DNA of 64,000 nt from an uncultured Bacteroides sp. (GCA_945874355.1 CAMCGB010000006.1:62001-126000), one strand, 5' to 3'; shown: positions 10,473-20,489, counted from the first letter of the stretch. Notes: generated by a model from the letters alone, not told the origin. Numbers and translations: made by a program.

Positions 10473-11735
10473 ATGGTAGATATTTTTGACAGGATTCAGA
10501 AAGACAGCGGCGGCCCCATCGGCCAGTACTTCGAAAAGGCTTTCGGCTATTATATGTATCCGCGTCTTGAGGGCGAACTCGGACCTCATATGGTTTTCAA
10601 CGGCAAAGAGGTTCTGAACTGGAGCCTGAACAATTATCTCGGTCTTGCCAACCATCCCGAGGTGCGCAAGGCAGATGCTGAGGCTGCAGCCCAGTACGGA
10701 TTGGCTTACCCTATGGGAGCCAGAATGATGAGCGGCCACACCCGCTATCACGAGAAGCTCGAAAGGATGTTCGCCGAGTTTGAGAAGAAGGAGGACGCCT
10801 TCCTGTTCAACTTCGGATATCAGGGTATCGTGTCCACTATCGACGCCCTGACCGCACGTCACGACGTGATTGTTTACGACGCCGAGTGCCACGCCTGCCT
10901 GCTGGACGGTATCCGTCTGCATATGGGAGAGAAGTACAAATTCCGCCACAACAACATCGAAGACTGCGAGAAGGTGCTCGCAAGAGCCTGCAAAGTGGCC
11001 GAAGAGAACGGCGGCGGTGTGCTCCTGATTACTGAGGGTGTGTTCGGAATGACCGGAGCTATGGGAATTCTCGACAAGATTGCTGCCCTCAAGAAGAAAT
11101 ATTCTTTCCGCATCCTGATTGACGATGCGCACGGATTCGGCCTGCTCGGCGAGCACGGAAGAGGCACCTCTGAGCAGCTCGGCTGTATGGACGAGGTGGA
11201 CCTGTACATAGGCGCTTTCGCCAAGAGTATGGCTTCCATCGGAGGTTTTGTGGCCGGCCCTAAGAAGATCATCGATTACCTGCGTTGCAATATGCGCTCA
11301 CAGATGTACGCCAAGTCCCTGCCTATGGCCCTGGTGCTGGGCAACATCAAGCGTATGGAAATCATTGACTCTCCCGAGGGGGATGAGCTCCGGAAGAAGT
11401 GCTGGGAGATTACGAACGCCATCCAGGACGGATTCCGCAAGGAAGGCTTCGACATCGGAGAGGCTGAGGCCTGCGTGACCCCCGTGCACATCAAGGGAGG
11501 AGTGGCCCAGGCTACCAAGATGGCAAAGGACCTGAGGGAGAACTACAGAATCTTCTGCTCGGTTGTCATCTATCCCGTAATCCCCAAGGGAATGGTTATT
11601 TTCCGCATCGTTTCTACAGCGGCCCATACTCTGGAGGATGTGGATTACACCCTCAAGGCATTCAAAGAAATCAAAGCCAAACTCGATGCCGGCGAATATG
11701 ACGGCGAAGAGCTTGCAGAGATGACCATCAAATAG
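10473..11735 (+). CDS. Alpha-oxoamine synthase family PLP enzyme (acyl-transferring)
   Basis: The family condenses an acyl thioester with an amino acid and releases CO2: glycine C-acetyltransferase, 8-amino-7-oxononanoate synthase, serine palmitoyltransferase and cysteate acyltransferase all belong to it. The 420 residues carry the ring-stacking His140 (DAECHAC), LIDDAHGFG at ~215-223 with the PLP-binding Asp, and the Schiff-base Lys251 in IGAFAKSMASIGG. The substrate cannot be read from these motifs. It is followed after one base by the 7TM-HD gene. In this order such enzymes can start sphingolipid or sulfonolipid synthesis, a possible but unproven role here. Confidence 0.85.
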   Translation: MVDIFDRIQKDSGGPIGQYFEKAFGYYMYPRLEGELGPHMVFNGKEVLNWSLNNYLGLANHPEVRKADAEAAAQYGLAYPMGARMMSGHTRYHEKLERMFAEFEKKEDAFLFNFGYQGIVSTIDALTARHDVIVYDAECHACLLDGIRLHMGEKYKFRHNNIEDCEKVLARACKVAEENGGGVLLITEGVFGMTGAMGILDKIAALKKKYSFRILIDDAHGFGLLGEHGRGTSEQLGCMDEVDLYIGAFAKSMASIGGFVAGPKKIIDYLRCNMRSQMYAKSLPMALVLGNIKRMEIIDSPEGDELRKKCWEITNAIQDGFRKEGFDIGEAEACVTPVHIKGGVAQATKMAKDLRENYRIFCSVVIYPVIPKGMVIFRIVSTAAHTLEDVDYTLKAFKEIKAKLDAGEYDGEELAEMTIK

Positions 11736-11736
11736 G

Positions 11737-13767
11737 ATGAACTTCACTGACAGGGTCAAGAAATACCTTCCGGTACTCCTCGCGCTAGCACTCATAAGTG
11801 TCTGCCTGCCGAGGGGTGCCCGTTTTCCGTATGAATACAGCAAGGGAAGGGAGTGGAAGTATGAGACTCTGTTCGCCCAGTTCGATTTCCCCATATACAA
11901 GACTTCCGAGCAGATAAGTGCCGAGAAGGCCGCCTATACCAGGAAGGTCATCCCTTACTACAACTACTCCCAGGAAGTCGTCAATTCCAGCCTCGACAGG
12001 GCCCGCAGCCTTGACCTGGGGCCTTATTCCTCGCTTCTTCAGTCCAGCCTCAAGAGCATATACTCCAAGGGAGTGCTGCCCGACGACCTGAGTGCAGACG
12101 GGTCTGCCGCCCAGAACAGCGAAGTGATTTACATCCAGCGCGACAAAAGGGCGGAGAAAGTTCCCATTCAGGAAGTATATCGGCTTTCCGACGCCCGCGC
12201 AAGGCTGCTCAGCGGGCTCGAAACGGTTACCGACCACTCTGCAGACTCGCTTTTCCGCGCCCTCCAGGTCCAGAACCTCCTGGTCCCCAATGTCCTTTAC
12301 GACAAGCAGACCACCGAGCTCGTCATCTCAGAGTCCGATATGGAGATTTCCCCGACCAGCGGATATGTAAGTGCCGGGCAGCTGATTGTCTCTGAAGGTG
12401 AGCTGGTTACAGCCCAGATAGCCCAGATGCTCGACTCCTATAAAAAGGAATACGCCCGCAATCTCGGCTCATCGGCTTCGCCTGCCCTTACCCTGCTCGG
12501 CAATATTCTTCTGGGACTTGCCCTGACGCTTTTCCTGTTCTTTGTCCTGAAAATATGCGAGCCCAAATTGAGCCGCGACAGCAGATACTATTATTATATA
12601 TTTACCCTTTTCGGGCTCTCTGTGCTCGCGAGCCTGATAGTACCCCGTTTCTCGCCCCTTATCCTGTTTTTTGTTCCATATACCCTCTTTGCACTTATGC
12701 TTCAGGCGTTTATAGAACGAAAGGAGGCGGCTCTGCTGTATCTTGTCATCATAACTCCACTGCTCTTTTCCCAGAGCAATGGCGCCATACTTTTTGTGAT
12801 GTTCGCCATATCCGGAGTTGTGAGCATATACATCTTCCCTCATTTCCGTCAGGGATGGAAGCAGTTCCTCTCGGCGCTGATCACTTTTGCTGTCCTGACT
12901 GTGGTTTATCTTGCCTTCCGCGCGGCTGAATTCGTAACCGGCTCCATCTGGTATCCTATACTCGGACTGTTCCTCAGCTCAATGCTTTCTGTTGCGGGTT
13001 ATCCTCTGGTATTTCTTTGCGAAAGGCTCTTCAACCTTGTGTCGGACAACCGTCTCAGCGAGCTTTGCGACATGTCCAATCCCCTGATCCGCTCCCTCGA
13101 GCAGAAGGCTCCGGGCACTTTCCAGCACTCGCTGCAGGTGATGAATATGGCAGACTTTGTGGCCCGCAGCGTGGATGTGAATCCCGACCTGGTTAGGGCA
13201 GGAGCTCTGTATCATGATATCGGAAAGATTAACAATCCTCTGTGTTTCATTGAAAATGAATGCCTTATAAGTGGCTCTGACGACCGTGAGCACTCTTATC
13301 ACAAGGACCTTCCCGCCGCTCAGAGCGCAGCCGATATAGTGCGCCACGTTACGGACGGAGAGCAGATTGCCCGCAAGCATCATCTGCCGCCTGTTGTGAT
13401 AGGATTCATCCGCTCCCACCACGGTACCACAGTGGTAAAGTTCTTCTACAACAAGTTCCTCAAACAGGAAGGGGGAGACGCTTCGAAGATAGACGAGTTC
13501 CGCTATAAAGGCGAGAGGCCTGTCACCAAAGCCCAGGTGATCGTGATGCTGTGCGACAGTATCGAAGCCGCATCGCGCACCCTGAAGACCCATACCCGCG
13601 AGGCTTACTCGAATTTTGTCGAAGGCATAGTGGAGGGCAAGATGCAGGAGGGCCAGTTTGACGACGCGCAGATAACCATCAGCGAACTCAATGCGGTAAA
13701 GGAAGCTCTCAAGCAATACCTTGCCCAGCTCAACCACGAGAGGGTGGTATATCCCAAGAACAAATAA
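11737..13767 (+). CDS. 7TM-HD membrane phosphodiesterase (PgpH/YqfF-like)
   Basis: The 676-residue protein has an N-terminal signal-anchor helix, a ~230-residue extracytoplasmic domain, seven hydrophobic segments between about residues 250 and 430, and a cytoplasmic HD domain with FQHSLQV, the metal-binding LYHDIGKI and the later RSHHGTT. This is the 7TMR-HD architecture of PgpH, which hydrolyses cyclic-di-AMP in Firmicutes. The same substrate is likely here but not shown. It is probably translated together with the upstream PLP enzyme (1-bp gap), and the trigger factor gene follows after 15 bp. Confidence 0.88.
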   Translation: MNFTDRVKKYLPVLLALALISVCLPRGARFPYEYSKGREWKYETLFAQFDFPIYKTSEQISAEKAAYTRKVIPYYNYSQEVVNSSLDRARSLDLGPYSSLLQSSLKSIYSKGVLPDDLSADGSAAQNSEVIYIQRDKRAEKVPIQEVYRLSDARARLLSGLETVTDHSADSLFRALQVQNLLVPNVLYDKQTTELVISESDMEISPTSGYVSAGQLIVSEGELVTAQIAQMLDSYKKEYARNLGSSASPALTLLGNILLGLALTLFLFFVLKICEPKLSRDSRYYYYIFTLFGLSVLASLIVPRFSPLILFFVPYTLFALMLQAFIERKEAALLYLVIITPLLFSQSNGAILFVMFAISGVVSIYIFPHFRQGWKQFLSALITFAVLTVVYLAFRAAEFVTGSIWYPILGLFLSSMLSVAGYPLVFLCERLFNLVSDNRLSELCDMSNPLIRSLEQKAPGTFQHSLQVMNMADFVARSVDVNPDLVRAGALYHDIGKINNPLCFIENECLISGSDDREHSYHKDLPAAQSAADIVRHVTDGEQIARKHHLPPVVIGFIRSHHGTTVVKFFYNKFLKQEGGDASKIDEFRYKGERPVTKAQVIVMLCDSIEAASRTLKTHTREAYSNFVEGIVEGKMQEGQFDDAQITISELNAVKEALKQYLAQLNHERVVYPKNK

Positions 13768-13782
13768 TAATTATCGATTAAT

Positions 13783-14772
13783 ATGAATGTACAAGTAAAC
13801 AAAATTGACGACCTTAATCTCGAACTTACTATCGGGATTGAGGCTGCCGATTACGCCGAGATTGAGCGTAAGAAATTGGCACAGCGCCGCAAGACAGCAG
13901 ATTTCAAAGGTTTCCGCAAGGGAAATGTGCCTGCTTCACTTATAAAGAAGGTCTATGGCGAGCAGTGCCTCGTCGAGGCTGTGAACGCAGTGATTGCTGA
14001 CGCCCTGGATAAACACATCTCCGAGAACAATCTCCATATACTCGGAGAGCCTCTGGGAAGCGAAAAGCAGCCTGAGCTTGAGTGGGTTGACGGAGGTGAT
14101 TTCACTTTCATCTTCGACCTGGCCCTGTCTCCCGAGGTTAACTTCGAAGTTGAGAAGAGCGACACCGTTCCTTCCTACACCATCACCGTAGCCGCAAAGG
14201 ACAAGACTTCCATGGCCGAGAGCATGAAGAAATACTACGAGGAGAAGAAGGAAGAGAAGAGCGACGAGGACATCGACAAGGAGGTCAGCGAGAGGCTCGA
14301 GGCCCAGTACAAGAACGAGGCCGAGTGGAGACTCAACAAGGACATCCGAGACTATTTCGTGCAGAAAGCCGGTCTTCAGCTCCCTGAGGCCTTCCTGAAG
14401 AGATGGCTGCTTGTTGCCAACAACGGCAAGGTCACCGCCGAGGACATCGAGAAGGAGTTTGACGGTTTTGCCGCAGACTTCAAGTGGCAGCTCGTAAGAG
14501 GCTATCTGATGAAGAAGTTCGACCTCAAGATTGAGGACAACGACATCCACGAGGCCGCAAAGGCTTTTGTTACCTATCAGTACGCTATGTACGGCCTCTC
14601 AAATGTGCCCGAGGAGATGATCTCAGAGGCTGTTGTGAATGTGCTTCACGACCAGAAGCAGATAGAAAGGCTCGTTGAGCAGGTTGAGGACCAGAAGGTC
14701 ATCGCCCGTCTCAAGGAGGAGATTACCCTCAAGAGCACCAAAATCAGCTCTGCCAAGTTCCGCGAATTATAA
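13783..14772 (+). CDS. tig: Trigger factor, short form lacking the PPIase domain
   Basis: This ribosome-associated chaperone binds nascent chains near the exit tunnel. The N-terminal ribosome-binding domain is intact, with the GFRKGNVP signature at ~45-52 that contacts protein uL23. After ~residue 135 the chain passes straight into the helical substrate-binding arms (an acidic Lys/Glu-rich stretch, then helices to the C-terminus). The ~90-residue FKBP-like peptidyl-prolyl isomerase domain found between these parts in most trigger factors is absent, so the protein has 329 residues instead of about 430-450. The reading frame is otherwise intact. It is the last gene before a terminator. Confidence 0.92.
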   Translation: MNVQVNKIDDLNLELTIGIEAADYAEIERKKLAQRRKTADFKGFRKGNVPASLIKKVYGEQCLVEAVNAVIADALDKHISENNLHILGEPLGSEKQPELEWVDGGDFTFIFDLALSPEVNFEVEKSDTVPSYTITVAAKDKTSMAESMKKYYEEKKEEKSDEDIDKEVSERLEAQYKNEAEWRLNKDIRDYFVQKAGLQLPEAFLKRWLLVANNGKVTAEDIEKEFDGFAADFKWQLVRGYLMKKFDLKIEDNDIHEAAKAFVTYQYAMYGLSNVPEEMISEAVVNVLHDQKQIERLVEQVEDQKVIARLKEEITLKSTKISSAKFREL

Positions 14773-14792
14773 ACTTTTTCGCAATAAATTCG

Positions 14793-14831
14793 AAAGCCCT
14801 GTGCCTTTGAGTGAGGTCCAGGGCCTTTTTT
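14793..14831 (+). terminator. Rho-independent terminator after tig
   Basis: GCCCTG at 14796-14801 pairs with CAGGGC at 14819-14824 and is followed by a T-rich run. An AAAG/CTTT extension lengthens the stem with one bulge. Confidence 0.75.
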
Positions 14832-14865
14832 ATGCTCTATACAGAACAATTTTCAGAAAAATTCA

Positions 14866-14873
14866 TATATTTG
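14866..14873 (+). promoter_or_regulatory. -7 promoter box for the susC-susD operon
   Basis: TATATTTG is an exact TAnnTTTG match, giving a leader of roughly 75 bases before the ATG at 14955. The leader is A/T-rich with no clear hairpin; no regulator gene is adjacent. Confidence 0.6.
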
Positions 14874-14954
14874 CATAATGCAAAATTGTTACTGCGCTAC
14901 AACGGTAGTTCAGACCACACAATATTTTTTAATAATAACCAAAATCATTAACAG

Positions 14955-17900
14955 ATGCAAAATCATTTTATGATTTCTGTCTCGAGGAAGCTAGCGCTTG
15001 TTGTCGCAGCCTGCCTCGCTTTCTGCGCCAGCGCTTTTGCCCAGCAGAAGGTATCGGGAACTGTTTTGGATGTGTCCAAGCAGCCTGTTATCGGTGCAAC
15101 CGTTATGGAGAAGGGTACAAGCAACGGTGTATCCACCACTCTTGACGGAGAGTACACCCTCACAGTAAAACCCGGCGCTACCCTTGTTGTTTCCTGTATC
15201 GGATATGCTGACCAGGAAGTGGTTGTCGCTTCAGGAAAGAGCGTTTACAACTTCACTCTTTCTGAGGACAACACTATGCTCGAGGAGACCGTCGTAATCG
15301 GTTACGGTACCGTAAAGGTGAAGGACCTCACCGGTTCTGTCGCCGCAGTCGGTTCCAAGGACCTCCAGACCCCTGTCGCCAATGTAGGAGAGGCTCTCCA
15401 GGGAAAGATGGCCGGTGTAGTTGTTTCGCTTAACGATGCTACTCCCGGTGCCGAGCCCCAGATCCGCGTACGTGGTGCCAAGTCCATCACCCAGACCAAC
15501 GACCCTCTTTACATCGTGGACGGATTCCCCGTAGGTAGCCTTGCCAACATCCCCTCAGACCAAATCAAGAGCATCAACGTCCTCAAGGATGCCGCCGCTA
15601 CCGCCATCTACGGATCCCGCGGTGCTTCCGGTGTTGTCATCGTTACCACCAAGAACGCTGTTGAGGGCCAGACCCAGGTTTCCTATAACGGTTTCGTACA
15701 GATTAAGGACTCATCTTCCAACATCCGCGACGTGATGGATACCTATGACTACCTGAAGTTCTCCATCGGATACGCCAATGACTATAGCCCCCAGATGGCA
15801 GACCAGATCAGGCAGTACTTCGGTATCGGCCAGCAGTATGGAAATCACTATGCTGACTATGCCAACGTGAAGACCCACAACTGGCAGTCAGACCTTTACA
15901 AGACAGGTATTTCACATAGCCACAACCTTACCGTCAGCAATGGTACCAAGAAGAACAAGACCATATTCTCCCTGAATTTCATCAATGACGACGGTACCGT
16001 AATCAACTCTTACTACAGAAGAGTCAACGCTTCATTGAAGACCATCGAGAAGCTTACTGACAATCTTGATGTCGAATTGAATGTGAACTACACTTACGCA
16101 AAGAACCGTTCAAATCCCCGTCTGGCATCAGCCTTCCGCTATCGTCCTATTGCCACTCCTCTTGGAGACGAGTCGGCAATCGGAGGATTCGGAGCCGGTT
16201 TTGAGGGCTACCTCAACGAGACATCAAATCCTGTGGAGCTTACCTGGAACGAGCAGAACAATAGCTACATCAACAATTTCCGTGGAATAGCAGCCATCAA
16301 CTGGACTCCTTTCAAGGGATTCAAGTTCCGCTCTGAACTCGGTATGTCAAAGAACTTCCGCAAGACTGAAGGTTATGTGGCCGGATACGGTACAACCACC
16401 AACTCTGCTTCGCTCCAAAAGACCGAAAGCAATGACCTTCACTGGACCAACACCGCTTCGTACGAACTTCCAATCAACAACCCGAACCACAGGGCAGACC
16501 TTATGGTAGGTAGCGAGTGGATCCAGAGCTCAAGCGACTGGCAGCGTTACTATGCCGAGAACTTCCCTTCACATTTCGACAGGGAGAGAACTCTTGCAAT
16601 GCTTTCACAGGGAACCAAGAATAATGCGTACACCCAGTATGTGAACCTTCCTTCAAAGTCAATGTCATTCTTTGCCCGTGCAAACTATGCTTTGATGGAC
16701 AAGTATCTCTTCACCGCCACCTTCCGTGCTGACGGTTCCAGCAAGTTCGCACCCAACAACCGCTGGGGTTATTTCCCTGCAGCAGCATTCGCCTGGAGAG
16801 CAATTGACGAAGACTTCCTTCAGGGTACAAGAGATTGGCTCTCCAATCTTAAGGTTCGTCTCTCCTATGGTGTGACCGGATCTGACGCCATCAGCGCCAG
16901 CCTTTGGAAGGAGACCTGGTCCCTGAGCACCAGCGCCACCAAATACACCATTTCAGGTGATATGAACGATACCAACTCCGGATACGGCTATCCTTATGCT
17001 CCCGGTTCAATGATGCAGAACCCCGACCTCAAGTGGGAGAGCACCATCACCCGCAACCTCGGTGTTGACTATGGTTTCTGGGATGACCGTCTCTATGGTA
17101 CTATCGAAGGCTACTGGTCAACTACCAATGACCTGCTTATGCCTGTAAGCGTCAACTCAGCCAGCGGATATACCTATCAGTATCAGAATATGGGAGTCGT
17201 TTCCAATAGGGGTCTCGAACTCTCAATCGGTGGCGACATCGTACGCAATAGCGACTTCAGCCTGAGCGCCAACTTTATTTACAACTATAACGTGAACCGC
17301 ATCGAGAAGCTTTCTGAGAGCGTTACCTCCAACCGTTATGGCCAGTGGGTAAACTCAGAGCACCGTCCTTCAGAGGGTGAGTTCATCCTCAAGGAAGGTT
17401 ATGCAATCGGTACCGTTATGGGATATGAGTATGACGGATGGTACACCACCGACGACTTCAACTACGACCCTTCTACCGGAGTCTATACACTTAAGGAAGG
17501 AATTCCTGACTGGTCTTCCGACTCATACTTCAGCAACTTCAACCTTCCTTCAGGTCAGAACGCATTCCCCGGAGCAGCCAAGGTGAAGGATCAGACCGGT
17601 GACGGTAAGATTACCGCAGAGGATACCATCGTTCTCGGAGAGATGACTCCCCGTTCAACCGGATCGTTCAACCTTTCAGGCCGTTGGAAGAACCTCGATT
17701 TTGCGGCTAACTTCAACTACGTGATTGGTGGTCATCTGATGAACTATTGGTCATTGATGCAGACTTACGGAGGAAAGGACAACTATTTCGGAGCCAACCG
17801 TCTTTCTATGGTCAGCGGAGCTTATTCTGCTTACCGTTGGAATAATGGTGACGTTGAGTTCGTCAACGACCCCGATGAGCTTGATGCAATGAATGCCAAT

Positions 17901-18224
17901 GCAACTATGCATTCTCCTACCTCTATGGTCGGCCTTCTCTATGACCGCTGGCTTGAGGATGCATCATACCTGCGTCTGAAGAATCTCACCGTCGGTTACA
18001 CTCTTCCCAAGTCTTGGGCAAAGAAGGTCGGAATGAACAATGTGAGGGCTTACTTCACTGCTTCAAACCTCTTCACCCTTACCAAGTATACCGGACTTGA
18101 TCCTGAAGTCAACACCAACTCTACCCGTTCATCAGGCGGTGCAAGCCTTCCTACTCCCGGCGTAGACAACAATGCATACCCTATCGCAAGGACTTACACC
18201 TTTGGACTTAACATTACTCTGTAA
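14955..18224 (+). CDS. SusC-family TonB-linked outer-membrane receptor
   Basis: The 1,089-residue protein starts with a signal peptide ending in CASAFAQQ. A carboxypeptidase-regulatory-like beta-sandwich (VSGTVLDVSKQPVIGATV) comes next, then a TonB box region (EETVVIGYG), the plug domain with YIVDGFP and the VLKDAAATAIYGSRGASGV signature, and a 22-strand barrel ending in YTFGLNITL. Such receptors import oligosaccharides or peptides across the outer membrane with their SusD partner, powered by TonB-ExbBD. The partner gene follows 23 bp later. An alternative ATG lies five codons downstream. No glycosidase, sensor or anti-sigma gene is next to it, so the substrate is unknown. Confidence 0.95.
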   Translation: MQNHFMISVSRKLALVVAACLAFCASAFAQQKVSGTVLDVSKQPVIGATVMEKGTSNGVSTTLDGEYTLTVKPGATLVVSCIGYADQEVVVASGKSVYNFTLSEDNTMLEETVVIGYGTVKVKDLTGSVAAVGSKDLQTPVANVGEALQGKMAGVVVSLNDATPGAEPQIRVRGAKSITQTNDPLYIVDGFPVGSLANIPSDQIKSINVLKDAAATAIYGSRGASGVVIVTTKNAVEGQTQVSYNGFVQIKDSSSNIRDVMDTYDYLKFSIGYANDYSPQMADQIRQYFGIGQQYGNHYADYANVKTHNWQSDLYKTGISHSHNLTVSNGTKKNKTIFSLNFINDDGTVINSYYRRVNASLKTIEKLTDNLDVELNVNYTYAKNRSNPRLASAFRYRPIATPLGDESAIGGFGAGFEGYLNETSNPVELTWNEQNNSYINNFRGIAAINWTPFKGFKFRSELGMSKNFRKTEGYVAGYGTTTNSASLQKTESNDLHWTNTASYELPINNPNHRADLMVGSEWIQSSSDWQRYYAENFPSHFDRERTLAMLSQGTKNNAYTQYVNLPSKSMSFFARANYALMDKYLFTATFRADGSSKFAPNNRWGYFPAAAFAWRAIDEDFLQGTRDWLSNLKVRLSYGVTGSDAISASLWKETWSLSTSATKYTISGDMNDTNSGYGYPYAPGSMMQNPDLKWESTITRNLGVDYGFWDDRLYGTIEGYWSTTNDLLMPVSVNSASGYTYQYQNMGVVSNRGLELSIGGDIVRNSDFSLSANFIYNYNVNRIEKLSESVTSNRYGQWVNSEHRPSEGEFILKEGYAIGTVMGYEYDGWYTTDDFNYDPSTGVYTLKEGIPDWSSDSYFSNFNLPSGQNAFPGAAKVKDQTGDGKITAEDTIVLGEMTPRSTGSFNLSGRWKNLDFAANFNYVIGGHLMNYWSLMQTYGGKDNYFGANRLSMVSGAYSAYRWNNGDVEFVNDPDELDAMNANATMHSPTSMVGLLYDRWLEDASYLRLKNLTVGYTLPKSWAKKVGMNNVRAYFTASNLFTLTKYTGLDPEVNTNSTRSSGGASLPTPGVDNNAYPIARTYTFGLNITL

Positions 18225-18247
18225 ATAGTTCATTAAAAAGAATAAAG

Positions 18248-20425
18248 ATGAAAAAAATATATAATTATCTTTTGGCGGCCGTTTGCAGTGTAGCAGCAGT
18301 ATCCTGCAACCTCGACACCCACTCTCCTTCAGTGGTGGACGGAGATTTCGTGTTCAGCGGAATCGAGACTGCAGAGCCGGCCATCCTCGGAGCATACAAC
18401 CAGCTCATCAACGAGGTCAACAACGGTTATGTTCCGAACTTTACCAACATCGGCTCGGATATTGAGCGTTGCTCTGTAGGTAACATTACGGACCTTGTCG
18501 GAGGTGCCCAGCTCTATCTTGAGCCCTATGATGAGAAGAGTTTCAACATCGACTTCCAGAAAGGAAACTGGGACCGTTTCTATTCCTGCATTTTCAAGTG
18601 CAACTCTGTAATCGAGAATATCGAGGCTCAGTCAAATTTCGATGAGATTGTCCGTACTGCCCCCAATGACCTTTCAGACCTTCTCGGCCAGGCCTACGGA
18701 ATCCGTGCCATGGTTTACTTCGATATGACCAGGTATTACGGTGATGTCATCTATGTTACCAAGCCCCGTCAGGTCATCAACGAGCTCACCAACCGTGACG
18801 CCATTATGGAGATGGAGATTGAGAACCTCAAGAAAGTTGAGCCTTACCTCTATGCTCTTGGCGAGAACAACCACCAGTCAGACCGTGTGACCCGTAACTT
18901 TGTTGACGGTATGATTGCACGTATGTGCTTCCAGACCGCCGGCTATCAGACCCGTCGTACCGATCTCGGTGACGATTTCTATACCGATAAGGACGGCAAT
19001 AAGATTTCTTACGAAGTATGGGGAACCGATGCTGAGAAGAATGCTGTTTACAATCGCAGAAGCGACTGGAAGAAGTTCTACGAGATGGCTCTTCCTTATC
19101 TTGAGAAGGCAGTCAACCAGCCTGCAAGTGCTGTTCTTACTACCGTTGACCCTCGTTCAGACTCACAGAAGAGAACTTATGGCAACCCCTTCCAGTACTA
19201 TTTCCAGACTGTTACAGAAGCTAAGAAGGCTCCTGAAACCATCTACGAGATTACTATGAAGGAAACTGGCGGAAGCCGTATCGCATACAACTTCGGACGC
19301 GGTTCCGGCGGATCAAGCCCCGGACTTCCTCCCAAGGCTAATGCCCAGATTTGCTCTTACCCTGAAGTTTATTATGGTGAGTACGATCCTCAGGATCTTC
19401 GCCGTGACGTTTCAATGAGCGTTACCGGATCTACCGGACTTGGTGTTGAGCAGCTCTATAACTTCAACCTTACCAACCGTCTTACCATCGGTATGGGTCT
19501 CAATAAGTATGACCTCAACCGTGTCGAGACTCCTGACCTCCGTCAGCTCAACTCAGGTATCAGCTACATCTATATGCGTCAGGCAGATGTCATCCTTATG
19601 CTCGCTGAGGCTTATGCAATTACCGGACAGAACGCAAAGGCTGCCGCTGAGCTTCGCAAAGTTCACGACCGTGCCTTCCCTGCCGCTGTAAGAGACCAGA
19701 AGTACAATGAACTTCTCGCCAAAGTGGGTGGTGATATATTTGATGCCATCATCGAGGAGCGTAAGCTTGAGTTCCAGGGTGAGAACATTCGCCGTTGGGA
19801 TCTCGTCCGCACTGGAAAGCTTCCTGAGGTAGCCGTAGGATTCCGCAAGCAGCTTACAGACCATATGGCAGAGCTTAAGGCTAACGGTTATGTACAGTTT
19901 GACAACGGCAACCAGCTTCCTGCTTATGTATGGACAAAGCTTGTCGATGCCAGAACCGAGTACGGTTATCGTCTTACTGCCCAGACTCCTGAAGGAAAGG
20001 AGAACGATCCTGTCCTCTATCCCGGTTGGAGAGGTCAGCACGATGATTGGCAGGCTGCCAAGGATTATCAGATCAACAGTCGCGGCAATGCTGTGAAGCC
20101 TGTTCCTGTAGAGGGTAAGACCAACCTTGCTATCCAGGGCTTGTTCCGCTATATCGATCCCGCTTCTGCCGAGGCCGCCGCTCTTGAGGCTGAGGGTTAT
20201 GTGAAGACTCCTTGGGCTGTCGGTATGTATATTCCTTCTGGCAAGACTGAACCCGATGCAAATCAGGAGGCAGAGTGGAGTACCAAGTTTATGGGTGGTT
20301 ACACTGATGCCGACTATGCGGCAAAGAAAGCCCCTATCTATCTGATTCCTATGGAGTCAACAGTAGTTTCAACTACCGGAATCCAGAACGGATACGGATT
20401 CAAGAATCCTGAATCTTCCAAGTAG
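18248..20425 (+). CDS. SusD/RagB-family outer-membrane lipoprotein
   Basis: This is the surface-exposed nutrient-binding partner of the SusC protein upstream. A lipoprotein signal ends at Cys20 (VAAVSC). The SusD N-terminal TPR region holds AYGIRAMVYFDMTRYYGDV, and the RagB/SusD part has YIYMRQADVILMLAEAY and IIEERKLEFQGENIRRWDLVR. At 725 residues it is longer than most SusD proteins; the extra length is mainly a C-terminal region of ~180 residues after the WDLVR motif. A strong terminator follows, so susC-susD forms a closed two-gene operon. Confidence 0.94.
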   Translation: MKKIYNYLLAAVCSVAAVSCNLDTHSPSVVDGDFVFSGIETAEPAILGAYNQLINEVNNGYVPNFTNIGSDIERCSVGNITDLVGGAQLYLEPYDEKSFNIDFQKGNWDRFYSCIFKCNSVIENIEAQSNFDEIVRTAPNDLSDLLGQAYGIRAMVYFDMTRYYGDVIYVTKPRQVINELTNRDAIMEMEIENLKKVEPYLYALGENNHQSDRVTRNFVDGMIARMCFQTAGYQTRRTDLGDDFYTDKDGNKISYEVWGTDAEKNAVYNRRSDWKKFYEMALPYLEKAVNQPASAVLTTVDPRSDSQKRTYGNPFQYYFQTVTEAKKAPETIYEITMKETGGSRIAYNFGRGSGGSSPGLPPKANAQICSYPEVYYGEYDPQDLRRDVSMSVTGSTGLGVEQLYNFNLTNRLTIGMGLNKYDLNRVETPDLRQLNSGISYIYMRQADVILMLAEAYAITGQNAKAAAELRKVHDRAFPAAVRDQKYNELLAKVGGDIFDAIIEERKLEFQGENIRRWDLVRTGKLPEVAVGFRKQLTDHMAELKANGYVQFDNGNQLPAYVWTKLVDARTEYGYRLTAQTPEGKENDPVLYPGWRGQHDDWQAAKDYQINSRGNAVKPVPVEGKTNLAIQGLFRYIDPASAEAAALEAEGYVKTPWAVGMYIPSGKTEPDANQEAEWSTKFMGGYTDADYAAKKAPIYLIPMESTVVSTTGIQNGYGFKNPESSK

Positions 20426-20444
20426 TCTGACTATTTGATTCTTC

Positions 20445-20482
20445 AAAGGTGACTGGAAGCCGAAAGGCCGACAGTCACCTTT
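20445..20482 (+). terminator. Strong Rho-independent terminator after susD
   Basis: AAAGGTGACTG at 20445-20455 pairs perfectly over 11 bp with CAGTCACCTTT at 20472-20482, followed by further T residues. A smaller GCC/GGC stem sits inside the loop. Confidence 0.9.
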
Positions 20483-20489
20483 TCTGTTG

